The notes under the pieces are model-generated. The model worked only from the letters and a program-made list of their open reading frames with translations, did no database searches and was not told the DNA's origin. Source: Spirochaetia bacterium (GTDB taxonomy: Bacteria; Spirochaetota; UBA4802; UBA5550). Taken from it: DNA of 53,225 bases. Where the stretch lies: assembly GCA_009885955.1 (NCBI GenBank), contig VFJS01000074.1, positions 1-53,225 of the forward strand, read 5' to 3'. This document shows, in pieces, positions 43,008 through 51,561 of this stretch. Numbering within the stretch: the first letter of the stretch is position 1; each line of letters begins with the position of its first letter. The translations under genes were made by a program, and so were the position numbers.

Positions 43008-43652
43008 TTAATACCCCGCATCGGTAACCTTGAAACCTGCCGCGGTTAACTTCTTGGCAATTTCTGCGCTGTCCCCCCTGACAAGCCTGATGAAAATACG
43101 GCATTCTCCTGCTCCATCTTCAGGACAATTGAAAACCATAAGGCTTAAAAGAGGTATCTGCATATCATCAAGGACCTTCATAATACCCTGCAGATTACCA
43201 TAATCCTTGGTGACTTCAATATCAATCCTCACGCCTTTATCCTTGACGCCGAGAATCTTCGTCATAATCCTGACAATATCTGATTCCGTGGTTATTCCAA
43301 CGAGTTTACCGTCATCTACAACCGGGAACGCGCCGTATCCATTTTCCTGGCCCAAATGCAAAGCTTCTTCAATAGGCATGTTTGAAGAAATAGACATGGG
43401 CTTCTTAACCATTATATCCTTAACAACCATCTTGGCCAGGAGATAATGGAGTTCATGGATACTCAAAGTGGTCGCCTTTGACGGCGCTGCCTCGAGAAGC
43501 ATCCTTTCAGTAACAAGTCCCACTAGCTTGTCATTCTTTACAATGAGGAGCCGTCTTATTTTTTTATCCTCCATGATCTTCCTGGCATCATGTATGGATG
43601 TTTCCTCATCAATAGTGACTAGCTTTGTATTCATTACATCTCTTACTCTCAT
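43008..43652 (-). CDS. acuB: AcuB-like CBS-pair protein with ACT-type C-terminus
   Basis: This 214-residue protein has two CBS domains (about 1-56: MRVRDVMNTKLVTIDEETSIHDARKIM; about 73-130: VKDIMVKKPMSISSNMPIEEALHL) and a C-terminal ACT-like domain (about 140-214). This is the AcuB layout, a sensor of adenine nucleotides associated with acetyl-CoA metabolism. ATG 43652 is chosen because GGTGG lies 5 nt upstream; a GTG at 43661 has no site. The target in this organism is unknown. Confidence 0.8.
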   Translation of the reverse strand: MRVRDVMNTKLVTIDEETSIHDARKIMEDKKIRRLLIVKNDKLVGLVTERMLLEAAPSKATTLSIHELHYLLAKMVVKDIMVKKPMSISSNMPIEEALHLGQENGYGAFPVVDDGKLVGITTESDIVRIMTKILGVKDKGVRIDIEVTKDYGNLQGIMKVLDDMQIPLLSLMVFNCPEDGAGECRIFIRLVRGDSAEIAKKLTAAGFKVTDAGY

Positions 43653-43765
43653 AACAACCACCTTCTTATATTTAAAATTTTTATTTTAACATAACGCATA
43701 ATAATAAAATACCATTAAAAAATATTATATTCAACCTAAAAATTTAAAATAAAAACTTTTTTTAT

Positions 43766-43796
43766 GAAAAATTCCGGACAACGGTCCGGAATTCTA
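43766..43796 (-). terminator. intrinsic terminator of FecR lipoprotein gene
   Basis: On the minus strand GAATTCCGGAC and GTCCGGAATT form a near-perfect stem with a 4-nt loop, followed by a T-run. It lies between the FecR gene end (43858) and the acuB-like start, so the two genes are probably separate units. Confidence 0.8.
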
Positions 43797-43857
43797 TTTT
43801 GAAGTGCTGATTAACAGAAGGTTACCCTTCCAGAAAAACCCGGGCGGGAAAGACAGA

Positions 43858-44934
43858 TCAGAGCTTTTCTCCTGTCTCGAGATCGAGCTTGGACTCTTTA
43901 CCTTCCGATGATATAACAAGTGAATTGTCTATAATCTTCAGCTTTCCATCATTCTTTAAATTCTTCCTCCACAACACAGGACCGTCACTGGCTGCGCAGA
44001 ATACATAGTCTCCTGAGGCTATATAGATCCTCTTATCCCTGTTCAGAGGGCCTTCAACCACGTTCCCCTCCCATACTACTTTACCATTTTTAATGAAATA
44101 TATCTCATACCTTGTTACAAGGAGGCGGCCATCGGCCTTTGGCATCTCCTTTTCCTGTGCTATAACCTTAATGATCCTCTGTATCACCTCTCTGGGTTTT
44201 ATCTGTATAGTGACTATCTCTTTCCCCTCTCTGGAAAAATCCTCGGGTTTGAAATTCTGGATCGATTCTTTTGAAATAGCAGATTCATTTTTCAGCTGGG
44301 TTATGATAGTTGAAATCTCCTTCCCCTTACCTTCTTTTATGAGTTTATCCGCAGCAGCTTCAACTTTCTGAACTTCTTTTGCGGTTATCACTACCTTTTT
44401 TTCCTTTTCAAGGATTGGCGCCTGTTCAAGGACCTTTTCTATGCTTCCTTCAAACTGCTTCACCCTCTTTGCTATCTGTATCTTTCCGTCAAAAACCTTG
44501 ATCCTGGTTGTTTTCATGGCGTCGGCTTCAACACTGAAGTTTGTTCCCCTTACACCGGCAACTGCTGTTGGGGTTTTAACAATGAAACTCTCAGATTTTA
44601 TCAGCTTTTTAGGTTTGCATAGCATCTTTCCCACATCAAGTCCCAGGGTCGTACTCTCACTATTATCCTTTCTAATGATATTTGATATAACAACTTTCGA
44701 TCCCTCCTTGATTCTGATTATGGAATCTCCTATTTTAACATCGCAGAATGAATCAGCTGCGGTAATTATTTCATCCTTCTCCTTGATTATTTCACCAATT
44801 TCTACAGCAGCATTATTTCTCTTCACATCACCGATCATAAAGGTGATCATGGCATATTCATCCACCTTCTCCTTCGAGCAGCTGTAAACCGAACTGATAA
44901 TCATGCACATGCATACCAAACATAATTTTTTCAT
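43858..44934 (-). CDS. FecR-domain lipoprotein
   Basis: This 358-residue lipoprotein has a lipobox near VYSC. A FecR-type beta domain follows (about 28-140: FMIGDVKRNN, GEIIKEKDEIITAADSFCDVKIGDSIIRIKEGSKVVIS, TPTAVAGVRGTNFSVEA), then a charged coiled-coil middle (about 150-240). A C-terminal PQQ/beta-propeller-blade-like segment ends it (GKVVWEGNVVEGP, LWRKNLKNDG). The domain often senses or scaffolds in the periplasm. No sigma/anti-sigma partner is adjacent. The divergent gap 44935-45255 is AT-rich, with no gene. Confidence 0.85.
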   Translation of the reverse strand: MKKLCLVCMCMIISSVYSCSKEKVDEYAMITFMIGDVKRNNAAVEIGEIIKEKDEIITAADSFCDVKIGDSIIRIKEGSKVVISNIIRKDNSESTTLGLDVGKMLCKPKKLIKSESFIVKTPTAVAGVRGTNFSVEADAMKTTRIKVFDGKIQIAKRVKQFEGSIEKVLEQAPILEKEKKVVITAKEVQKVEAAADKLIKEGKGKEISTIITQLKNESAISKESIQNFKPEDFSREGKEIVTIQIKPREVIQRIIKVIAQEKEMPKADGRLLVTRYEIYFIKNGKVVWEGNVVEGPLNRDKRIYIASGDYVFCAASDGPVLWRKNLKNDGKLKIIDNSLVISSEGKESKLDLETGEKL

Positions 44935-45255
44935 TTATCCCCCCTAAAATCACTATTTTGCCGTTATTATTAATACAACTTCATCTTGCGGGTATCTGTA
45001 ATAATCTGAATTTATCTCTTTCCCTTAACCCCGCAGGTGAATTCTTAACAATTATTCTACGTTTTCATTGTATCATAGAAATATACCAATATTTAATAAT
45101 ATAATGTAAATAATTAAAAATAAAACAAAAAAATTTAAAAGATAAAGATTAATTTATGTATATTTTAAATGAAATATATATTCATGTCTATGGGTATTGT
45201 CTCCAGAATATAAAGGAAATTATAAATATACAAGCCTGGCAGGTTAATTTCAAGT

Positions 45256-46548
45256 ATGATTGATGATAGAATAATGAATATCCTCCTGAATTCCATAATT
45301 GGTGATGCCCTGGGCTCTACTTTTGATGGATTAAGCAGGGGACACACAGCATCCATATACAGAGATTCCCCAGGCTATTTTGACCCGCCGGTTAAAAAAA
45401 CCGGAACAGAAAAATGGAAAAAACCGGGCCTTTACACATCGATGTCTCAGTTGATGCTCATCTCGTCGATGTCAATGGAAAGGGGCCGTTTCAAAAAAAA
45501 AGCATTCATTGAAAATATCAGGAGATCCCCTAAAGTTGAAAATACACCATGGGGGATATTCAGACACACCGGCATGGCTGAAAAAAAATTCCTTGATACC
45601 ATATTAAACAGCGCTATCAGCCCGTTAACACAGAATTATTCATCGGCCAGGCTCCTCCCGCCAGTCATTTCCCTTTCTTTTGGAAGAATGAGCGAAAATG
45701 ATCTTGTTCATGACTCAGCTGCCATGATGTCCCTCATGACCATGGATTATCATACAATTTCCGGGGGTATCCTATTATCATCCCTTTTGAATCATCTCCT
45801 TTCCATGGAAAGCCCATTACTGAAAGATTTGCTCCTGTCAGCCCTGTCTATCAGCAGGGGGCTGAGGGCCATTATTGAAAAAAACTCCCCGGATATATTC
45901 AGCTTACGGCTTAATCCGGACATGCTGTCTGCTGCAGCAGATTCTTATTCTGACATACTTTCTGAAATTATTGATGCCCCTGATAAACTCAAAGCCGAGG
46001 AAATGATTACAAGAAAAATCAGCAGATTAATGAACAGTAATGTGAAAAAAGCCTCATTAGACCATCCCCTGGCCATACTCCCTTATACCCTGTATCTTTT
46101 TCACAGTTATCAGGATGATGAGAAAAAATTTCTCCATACAATGGCTAAAGAAGGCGGAGCTGCGTCGGCTCTCACATCAATTGCCGGCGCTGTTTCAGGC
46201 GCCTTTCCTGATAATTTTACAATCCAGCCAGAACTGACAGGCCAACTGGTAAATAAAAAAAAGATAGCTTCAATAGTTGAAACAATTGTTTCAGGAAGAA
46301 AAACTGCTCATTTTATTGAAGATTTCCTCATTTCTGAATCCCTTCTGACAAAAAAGGAGATGGAAGAGTTCAATGCAAAGCAGAAAAAAGATAAAAAAGG
46401 GGCAAAAAGTGTTAAAAATCGTAAAAATATTGAAAAAATGATGACAACACATGTTGTTGAAAGCTGGACAAAGCTTGATAAAGCCAGATGGAAAAAAACC
46501 AGAAAAAATATGATACAAATTGATGATTCCGAAAGTGATGAAGAATAA
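45256..46548 (+). CDS. ADP-ribosylglycohydrolase-fold protein lacking metal ligands
   Basis: This 430-residue protein keeps the DraG/ADP-ribosylglycohydrolase framework. It starts NSIIGDALGSTFDGLSRG, has a GLYTSMSQLMLISSMSM segment where active enzymes have a TDDT metal-binding motif, and GGAASALTSIAGAVSGAF where they have GGDTDT. The metal-binding Asp/Thr residues are replaced, so it is probably non-catalytic and may bind ADP-ribose or a protein. A Lys-rich tail (about 375-430) may bind nucleic acid or partners. Assignment rests on motif alignment by eye. Confidence 0.6.
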   Translation: MIDDRIMNILLNSIIGDALGSTFDGLSRGHTASIYRDSPGYFDPPVKKTGTEKWKKPGLYTSMSQLMLISSMSMERGRFKKKAFIENIRRSPKVENTPWGIFRHTGMAEKKFLDTILNSAISPLTQNYSSARLLPPVISLSFGRMSENDLVHDSAAMMSLMTMDYHTISGGILLSSLLNHLLSMESPLLKDLLLSALSISRGLRAIIEKNSPDIFSLRLNPDMLSAAADSYSDILSEIIDAPDKLKAEEMITRKISRLMNSNVKKASLDHPLAILPYTLYLFHSYQDDEKKFLHTMAKEGGAASALTSIAGAVSGAFPDNFTIQPELTGQLVNKKKIASIVETIVSGRKTAHFIEDFLISESLLTKKEMEEFNAKQKKDKKGAKSVKNRKNIEKMMTTHVVESWTKLDKARWKKTRKNMIQIDDSESDEE

Positions 46549-46650
46549 TTCATAATTCAGGTTTTAATTTGAAAGAAGATGAAAAAAACATAATCATACT
46601 GGTTTGGCATAAATAGTATAAAAAATAGACATTTCATTAACATAAAATAT

Positions 46651-46678
46651 TTGACAAAATGCCGTCAATATGTAATAT
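46651..46678 (+). promoter_or_regulatory. sigma70-type promoter
   Basis: TTGACA (46651-46656) and TAATAT (46673-46678) are separated by 16 bp, upstream of the hairpin leader and the 46752 gene. Confidence 0.7.
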
Positions 46679-46702
46679 TAACTGTAATACTAATATTTCA
46701 AG

Positions 46703-46750
46703 GTACAATAAGGAGTATTGTACGTGACTACTTATCCTCATGGAGGTTGA
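46703..46750 (+). promoter_or_regulatory. leader hairpin with ribosome site in loop, plus 8-codon mini-ORF
   Basis: GTACAATA (46703-46710) and TATTGTAC (46716-46723) form an 8-bp stem whose loop is AGGAG. Eight nt after the loop a GTG opens an 8-codon frame (MTTYPHGG) ending TGA at 46750, 1 bp before the main ATG. The main gene has its own GGAGG inside that frame. Confidence 0.5.
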
Positions 46751-46751
46751 C

Positions 46752-47678
46752 ATGTCAGCGAAAAAATATGGATTTATCTCCATTTTAATTATCTTAGGCG
46801 TAGTTTTAACATTCAATATTGTATCATCTATGGATTTATCATATACTCAGATAAATATACAGGATATATCGAGATATGATGAGGACAGGCTTGCATATCA
46901 GCAAATTGAGATAGTCCCGGTAATGTATCACCCTGAAAAATTTGACAATTCTGCAGCAACTCTTCTCGTTATAAAAGATAAAAAAATGTACCTCTTTATT
47001 GATGGGTATGATAATCCCAATGATGTCAGAACCCAGAGACTTATCACCGAAATGGAGAACAGACTGCTACCCGATGTATGGAAAACAAAAATCGACAATC
47101 TCCCTGATTACATGGTAATAACTGAAAGAAGAGTTGAAATACAAAAAAAAATGGCTGATCAGAACTCAGGACAAAAAAGCCTGGGCCCCAAATTCGACAA
47201 TTTTTACAAAAATATAAGAAATAAATTGATACTTCAACATGTAAAAACATTCAAGACCCTTATGATTAACAGAAAAGAATCCGGACTCTATGTTGTTAAG
47301 TCCCCGCTTCCGAAAAAAGTATATGATACCGGCCCCACAAAATTCTTTATTTCAGTTTCAGGGAAAACAATTGATGAAAAACAGTTCTATGCAGAAGATG
47401 CTGATGGCGACGGTGTAACTGAAACTTTCTGCGTGCACATGGGCGACGGTTTCAACTGGGGATATAAATCCGGGCCGAATATTATTTTCATATATAAAAA
47501 TACCCAGAAAGAAATTTCTGATATAATTGGAAAAATGACAAATGAAGCTTATTATGGCACAGAAGAAGAGGATAAAATTGTTCAGAAATCATTCTTCCAG
47601 GAGGATGAAATTACAAATATTATAGATGATATTTACAGGCTGTCACCGGATCAGGAAAAACTCCTGCTAACAAAATAG
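46752..47678 (+). CDS. exported protein of unknown function
   Basis: This 308-residue protein has a signal peptide or N-terminal anchor (KKYGFISILIILGVVLTFNIV). A mixed alpha/beta region follows, with a DADGDGVTET segment (about 222) that looks like a Ca2+-binding loop and is rich in acidic residues. I recognise no family. ATG 46752 is used because GGAGG lies 5 nt upstream. It is expressed from its own promoter and leader and followed by a strong terminator. The product is probably periplasmic. Confidence 0.65.
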   Translation: MSAKKYGFISILIILGVVLTFNIVSSMDLSYTQINIQDISRYDEDRLAYQQIEIVPVMYHPEKFDNSAATLLVIKDKKMYLFIDGYDNPNDVRTQRLITEMENRLLPDVWKTKIDNLPDYMVITERRVEIQKKMADQNSGQKSLGPKFDNFYKNIRNKLILQHVKTFKTLMINRKESGLYVVKSPLPKKVYDTGPTKFFISVSGKTIDEKQFYAEDADGDGVTETFCVHMGDGFNWGYKSGPNIIFIYKNTQKEISDIIGKMTNEAYYGTEEEDKIVQKSFFQEDEITNIIDDIYRLSPDQEKLLLTK

Positions 47679-47723
47679 TTTTACATTTTAACAAATCACT
47701 GAAAATAAAATTTTAACAAACTC

Positions 47724-47752
47724 TAAAATCCCCCCACTAAGGGGGATTTTTT
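47724..47752 (+). terminator. intrinsic terminator
   Basis: AAATCCCCC and GGGGGATTT form a stem around CACTAA, followed by TTTTTT. It ends the 46752-47678 transcript. Confidence 0.85.
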
Positions 47753-47900
47753 ATACAGATTTATCATTATATTTCCCCTATTTAATTTAAAAAAAATCAA
47801 TAGATTATTTTTTTTAAATTAAATAATTCTAAATAGAATTCAAAAAAAGAGGATTATTAAAAATACAGTAAATTAAATTGGGTACATCCAATCTGGATGA

Positions 47901-48623
47901 TCAGTATTTGGAAAATGGCATGAACTCTATTTTATCCCTGTGCGGCAGAAAATGAAGAGGATTGAGGGGTATATTTTTATATAAAATCTCAAAATGAAGG
48001 TGATTCCCGGTGGAATTACCCGTACTTCCCAATAATGCAATAATCTGCCCTGCCCTTACAAATTCACCTTTTTTGACCAGAAGAACTGAATTATGTGAAT
48101 ACCTGGTGAACAGGTTATTCCGGCCTTCTATCAATATAGAATTACCATATCCGCTGTCATAACCGGTTAATGCCACCATACCGTCAGATGCGGATAGAAC
48201 AGGCGTTCCCTTTGTCTTTGGCAGGTCTATTCCATTGTGAAACTGCCCCCATCTCATGCCGAAGGTGGAGGTAATTCTGTCAATATCCTCAACAGGCCAT
48301 ATAAATTCATCCTCATTATATGTCAGTGCAGTGTTCCTGTCTTTCCCTTCAACCTGAAGCCTGCCCAGGTAATCGGCTGAATAAGGAATGAACATGTAAT
48401 CACCTACAATGTTACCCCTGTTAACATCATAAATATCTTTAATATTGATCTTATATTTTCCAGCAAAAAAATTCAGCAGGTCCTTAGATTCAATCAATTC
48501 CCAACGGCCGATTTTACCCCTGTACTGCTGAATATATGAATTATCTACAAAAATTATATATTCTGCCGATACATTCGTAACTTTAATAAATATTATAATA
48601 AAAAAGATAAATATTTTTTTCAT
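47901..48623 (-). CDS. M23 peptidoglycan endopeptidase with LysM-like segment
   Basis: This 240-residue exported enzyme has a signal peptide (MKKIFIFFIIIFIKVTNVSA) and a LysM-like region (LLNFFAGKYKINIKDIYDVN). The M23 zinc-peptidase motifs HNGIDL (HX3D) and HLHFE (HXH) follow. All metal ligands are present, so it is probably active on peptidoglycan cross-links. The ATG at 48623 gives a proper signal peptide; the longer frame to 48704 does not. Confidence 0.9.
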   Translation of the reverse strand: MKKIFIFFIIIFIKVTNVSAEYIIFVDNSYIQQYRGKIGRWELIESKDLLNFFAGKYKINIKDIYDVNRGNIVGDYMFIPYSADYLGRLQVEGKDRNTALTYNEDEFIWPVEDIDRITSTFGMRWGQFHNGIDLPKTKGTPVLSASDGMVALTGYDSGYGNSILIEGRNNLFTRYSHNSVLLVKKGEFVRAGQIIALLGSTGNSTGNHLHFEILYKNIPLNPLHFLPHRDKIEFMPFSKY

Positions 48624-48706
48624 CTTGAAGAACAGCTCGAACTCCAGAAAATTTGTAGAATAATTAAAATTCTTTTTAAATTGAAATGGATAACTCTTAA
48701 ACAATA

Positions 48707-48737
48707 ATATTAGGCCGCATTGTTAAAATTCTGTCAA
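48707..48737 (-). promoter_or_regulatory. possible promoter of M23 peptidase gene
   Basis: On the minus strand TTGACA (48737-48732) is followed 19 bp later by TAATAT (48712-48707). The spacing is at the upper limit, so confidence is modest. Confidence 0.45.
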
Positions 48738-48819
48738 GAAAAATATTTTTTTGTACCAGTAAATTATCTCTAATACCTCACTGAAGTTATTAAGTAAACT
48801 AATTCTAAAAAATTCAGTA

Positions 48820-49632
48820 TTACTGAATCAATTTTTCCAATTCATTCAGAGTATAATTCCTTTTGATATGTTGTCTCCGCAGGGAATAGTTGTTTCTAGT
48901 AATAATATTTGAACCGTAATCAGTTGAGAAAACCCTTTTATACCCGGCAACAGATGCCAGTTCAACAATATTCAGGTCATATTTCCCATATGGAAATGCA
49001 AAAAATAAAATCTCCTTCCCGAGGTAGATCTCCATTGCTTTTTTTGAAAGATAAATCTCCCTGAAAAGGTTGCCCCTTGAACCTGGCGTATTTTCTCCGG
49101 ACAAGTGCACGAGGTCCGCGTGACTTTTTGAATGTGCCTGGATATCAATGCCGTTTTTATCCAGATACCGCAGCTTTTCCCAGTTCAAACCGGTTTTTTT
49201 CATTTTCATAAAAAGATCGGAGTAAATGAACAGCGTTACCGGATACTGAAATTCTTTTACAAGGGGTAAAAGTTTTGTATACATGGAATTGAAGCCATCA
49301 TCAAAGGTGATGACAATCACTCTGTCATCAAAGGGCACTGGCTTATCCAGCCTGTTTATCAGTTCTGATAGTTTAATCACCCTTATTTTTTTATTTTTAA
49401 ATAGCTGGAAATGAGACCTGATTACCGGGAGATCCATAGAGAAAGCCCCCTTTCCGTCAATGTTATGATATAAGAGAATGGGGATGGCAAGAAGTCTGGT
49501 CTTTATCTCATTCTCCTTTTTTTTCCAGACAATATTCTCTTCATTATGAAATTCCGGGATATTGAAAAAAAGCCATAATGAGATAACCAGCGAAAAGACG
49601 ATGAGAATTATTAATATAATTATTTTTTTCAT
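48820..49632 (-). CDS. polysaccharide deacetylase (NodB-type)
   Basis: This 270-residue membrane-anchored enzyme has an N-terminal TM helix, PILLYHNI, VITFDDGFNSMY (catalytic and metal Asp), HSKSHADL (metal His pair) and FAFPYGKYD. It is a carbohydrate esterase 4 fold acting on N-acetylated polysaccharides or peptidoglycan, facing the periplasm. It is separated from the M23 gene by about 200 bp. Confidence 0.9.
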   Translation of the reverse strand: MKKIIILIILIVFSLVISLWLFFNIPEFHNEENIVWKKKENEIKTRLLAIPILLYHNIDGKGAFSMDLPVIRSHFQLFKNKKIRVIKLSELINRLDKPVPFDDRVIVITFDDGFNSMYTKLLPLVKEFQYPVTLFIYSDLFMKMKKTGLNWEKLRYLDKNGIDIQAHSKSHADLVHLSGENTPGSRGNLFREIYLSKKAMEIYLGKEILFFAFPYGKYDLNIVELASVAGYKRVFSTDYGSNIITRNNYSLRRQHIKRNYTLNELEKLIQ

Positions 49633-50066
49633 TGATTCCTAGCTCTTTGCTTCCTTCAAATCAGAAAAAGATTAATATCCCTATTTGACTATTAAAAATT
49701 ATTGAGGTACTCCTCTATCTGAAAATTATATAAATGTTTTACCTGATCGTTAATAAATATAAGAAATACAGGATGATGATTATTTTGGGTTCATTAATCA
49801 TATATCGATATTAATGTATCAAACCATTAAACATGAAATTACGATAGAAATCTTAAAAATCCAAAATCGAAGCTTATTTTTTTTAAAATACCTTAATTTA
49901 CGCTTTACTTTAAATGTTATTTCTGATTATAATTTAATAACATATTAAAATATAAATTGTTAAACATTAAATATGAATAATTCTGGTAGTGCCAAATAAT
50001 TGTGTAATCCAGTGAACTACCTGATTTAATTATTCAATGTTCACTTACATATTAAGGATATAAAAT
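49633..50066. other. divergent intergenic region with dapF promoter candidate
   Basis: This AT-rich gap carries TTTACT (49904-49909) and TATAAT (49928-49933), 18 bp apart, as a plausible dapF promoter with a roughly 125-nt leader. AAGGA lies near the dapF start. No gene or repeat was recognised. Confidence 0.45.
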
Positions 50067-50906
50067 ATGATTAAATTTATAAAAATGCATGGGACCGGAA
50101 ACGATTACATTTATATAAATGCATTGGAAGAAAAAATATCCAAGTCTGAAAAACTTGCTGTGAAGATGTGCGACAGGCATTATGGAGTGGGCTCAGACGG
50201 GCTGATACTCATCCTCAAATCGGAAAAAGCTGATTTCAGAATGAGAATATTTAATCCCGATGGGAGCGAGGCTGAGATGTGCGGAAACGGGATAAGGTGC
50301 TTCGGTAAACTCCTGTTTGATAAGGGACTTACTAATAAAAAAAAGCTGGATATTGAAACCTTAGCTGGTATTATGAAACTTTCACTACATGTGAAGAATG
50401 ACAGGGTTCATTCAGTAATTGTTGACATGGGAGAACCCATACTGCTCAGGGAGAGGATTCCCATGCTGGGAATCCCCGGCATGGTTATAGACGAAATCCT
50501 GAAACTTGACGACGGCACAAAATTTCAAATCACTTCCCTCTCCATGGGGAACCCGCACGTGATAATTTTTGTTGAGGATATTAAAAACTTTCCAGTGGAG
50601 AAATACGGCCCGATTATAGAAAATAACTCTCTATTCCCGCACCGTACAAATGTGGAATTTGTCCAGGTATTGAATGAAAATGAAGTGATTCAGAGGACAT
50701 GGGAGCGGGGAACCGGGGAGACCCTTTCATGCGGTACCGGTGCCGCTGCTGTTACTGCCGCTTCAGTTTTAACAAAGAAGACTGAAAGGAAACTCCTTCT
50801 GCACCTTCGGGGAGGCGACCTGAATGTAGAATGGAATGAGGATGATAACAGAATATATCTTTCCGGACCTGCAGTTGAAGTATTTCATGGTGAATGGCCC
50901 GACTGA
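50067..50906 (+). CDS. dapF: diaminopimelate epimerase
   Basis: This 279-residue enzyme has both catalytic cysteine motifs, EMCGNGIRC (about 73) and SCGTGAAAVTAA (about 222), and N-terminal KMHGTGNDYIYIN. It converts LL- to meso-diaminopimelate for peptidoglycan and lysine. Length is normal. It converges with the GerMN gene, with 8 bp between stop codons. Confidence 0.95.
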   Translation: MIKFIKMHGTGNDYIYINALEEKISKSEKLAVKMCDRHYGVGSDGLILILKSEKADFRMRIFNPDGSEAEMCGNGIRCFGKLLFDKGLTNKKKLDIETLAGIMKLSLHVKNDRVHSVIVDMGEPILLRERIPMLGIPGMVIDEILKLDDGTKFQITSLSMGNPHVIIFVEDIKNFPVEKYGPIIENNSLFPHRTNVEFVQVLNENEVIQRTWERGTGETLSCGTGAAAVTAASVLTKKTERKLLLHLRGGDLNVEWNEDDNRIYLSGPAVEVFHGEWPD

Positions 50907-50914
50907 TCAGAAAA

Positions 50915-51493
50915 TCATATTTCCCAGAGTTTTTTCCCTGGTATGCCCCTCACAAGAAAATGAACATTTTCGATCCCTGATATGTTCTCCTTCAATGTTT
51001 TTATTACGGCCCCTCTGAACACCTCCTCCGACCCCGGAATAAATTTCAATGTTTCTTCAGGATAGGCAGGTACAATATCAATTATACACTCCCCATTCCC
51101 TGAATCATCTTTAATCCAAATCTTTCTTATGAAAAGATCGATGGGTACGGTCTGGGTTGTATTTTCATAGTTTGAACCCTTGAGGATCTGCCCGATGAGA
51201 AAATCCGCCAGTCTCTCCTTCGAATTAAAATTAGGGATAAACCGTTTCTCAATTGTAAAATTTTTTCCGTCAAGTGTTGGGAAGTATACATTAATCTCCC
51301 TTCTATCCTCAATAGCCGGTATTGATGGGAAAATATTGAAAATATTTTTATCTGCATGGAAAGAGAACATCAGATAGTCAAGCAAAAATATATATGACAG
51401 GGACAGTATAACAAGTCTATTTCTCTCCTTCCCTTTTTGCCCGAGTTTTTCCTTGTAAGAAGTATAAAAGTTTTTAATAAATTTAATTTTCAT
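50915..51493 (-). CDS. GerMN-domain protein
   Basis: This 192-residue protein has a basic N-terminus, a TM helix (about 27-45), and a GerMN domain (about 65-190: INVYFPTLDGKNFTIEKRFIP, ADFLIGQILKGS, GECIIDI, VFRGAVIKTLKENISGIENVHFLVRG). It is periplasmic and envelope-associated. It lies 68 bp downstream of the amidase gene on the same strand; the pair is a common cell-wall neighbourhood. Confidence 0.85.
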   Translation of the reverse strand: MKIKFIKNFYTSYKEKLGQKGKERNRLVILSLSYIFLLDYLMFSFHADKNIFNIFPSIPAIEDRREINVYFPTLDGKNFTIEKRFIPNFNSKERLADFLIGQILKGSNYENTTQTVPIDLFIRKIWIKDDSGNGECIIDIVPAYPEETLKFIPGSEEVFRGAVIKTLKENISGIENVHFLVRGIPGKKLWEI

Positions 51494-51561
51494 TATTCCT
51501 ACCGCAGTATTTCTAAAATTATATTGAGGCTCTAACTGAAAAATATGTCAATAATTTTTTT

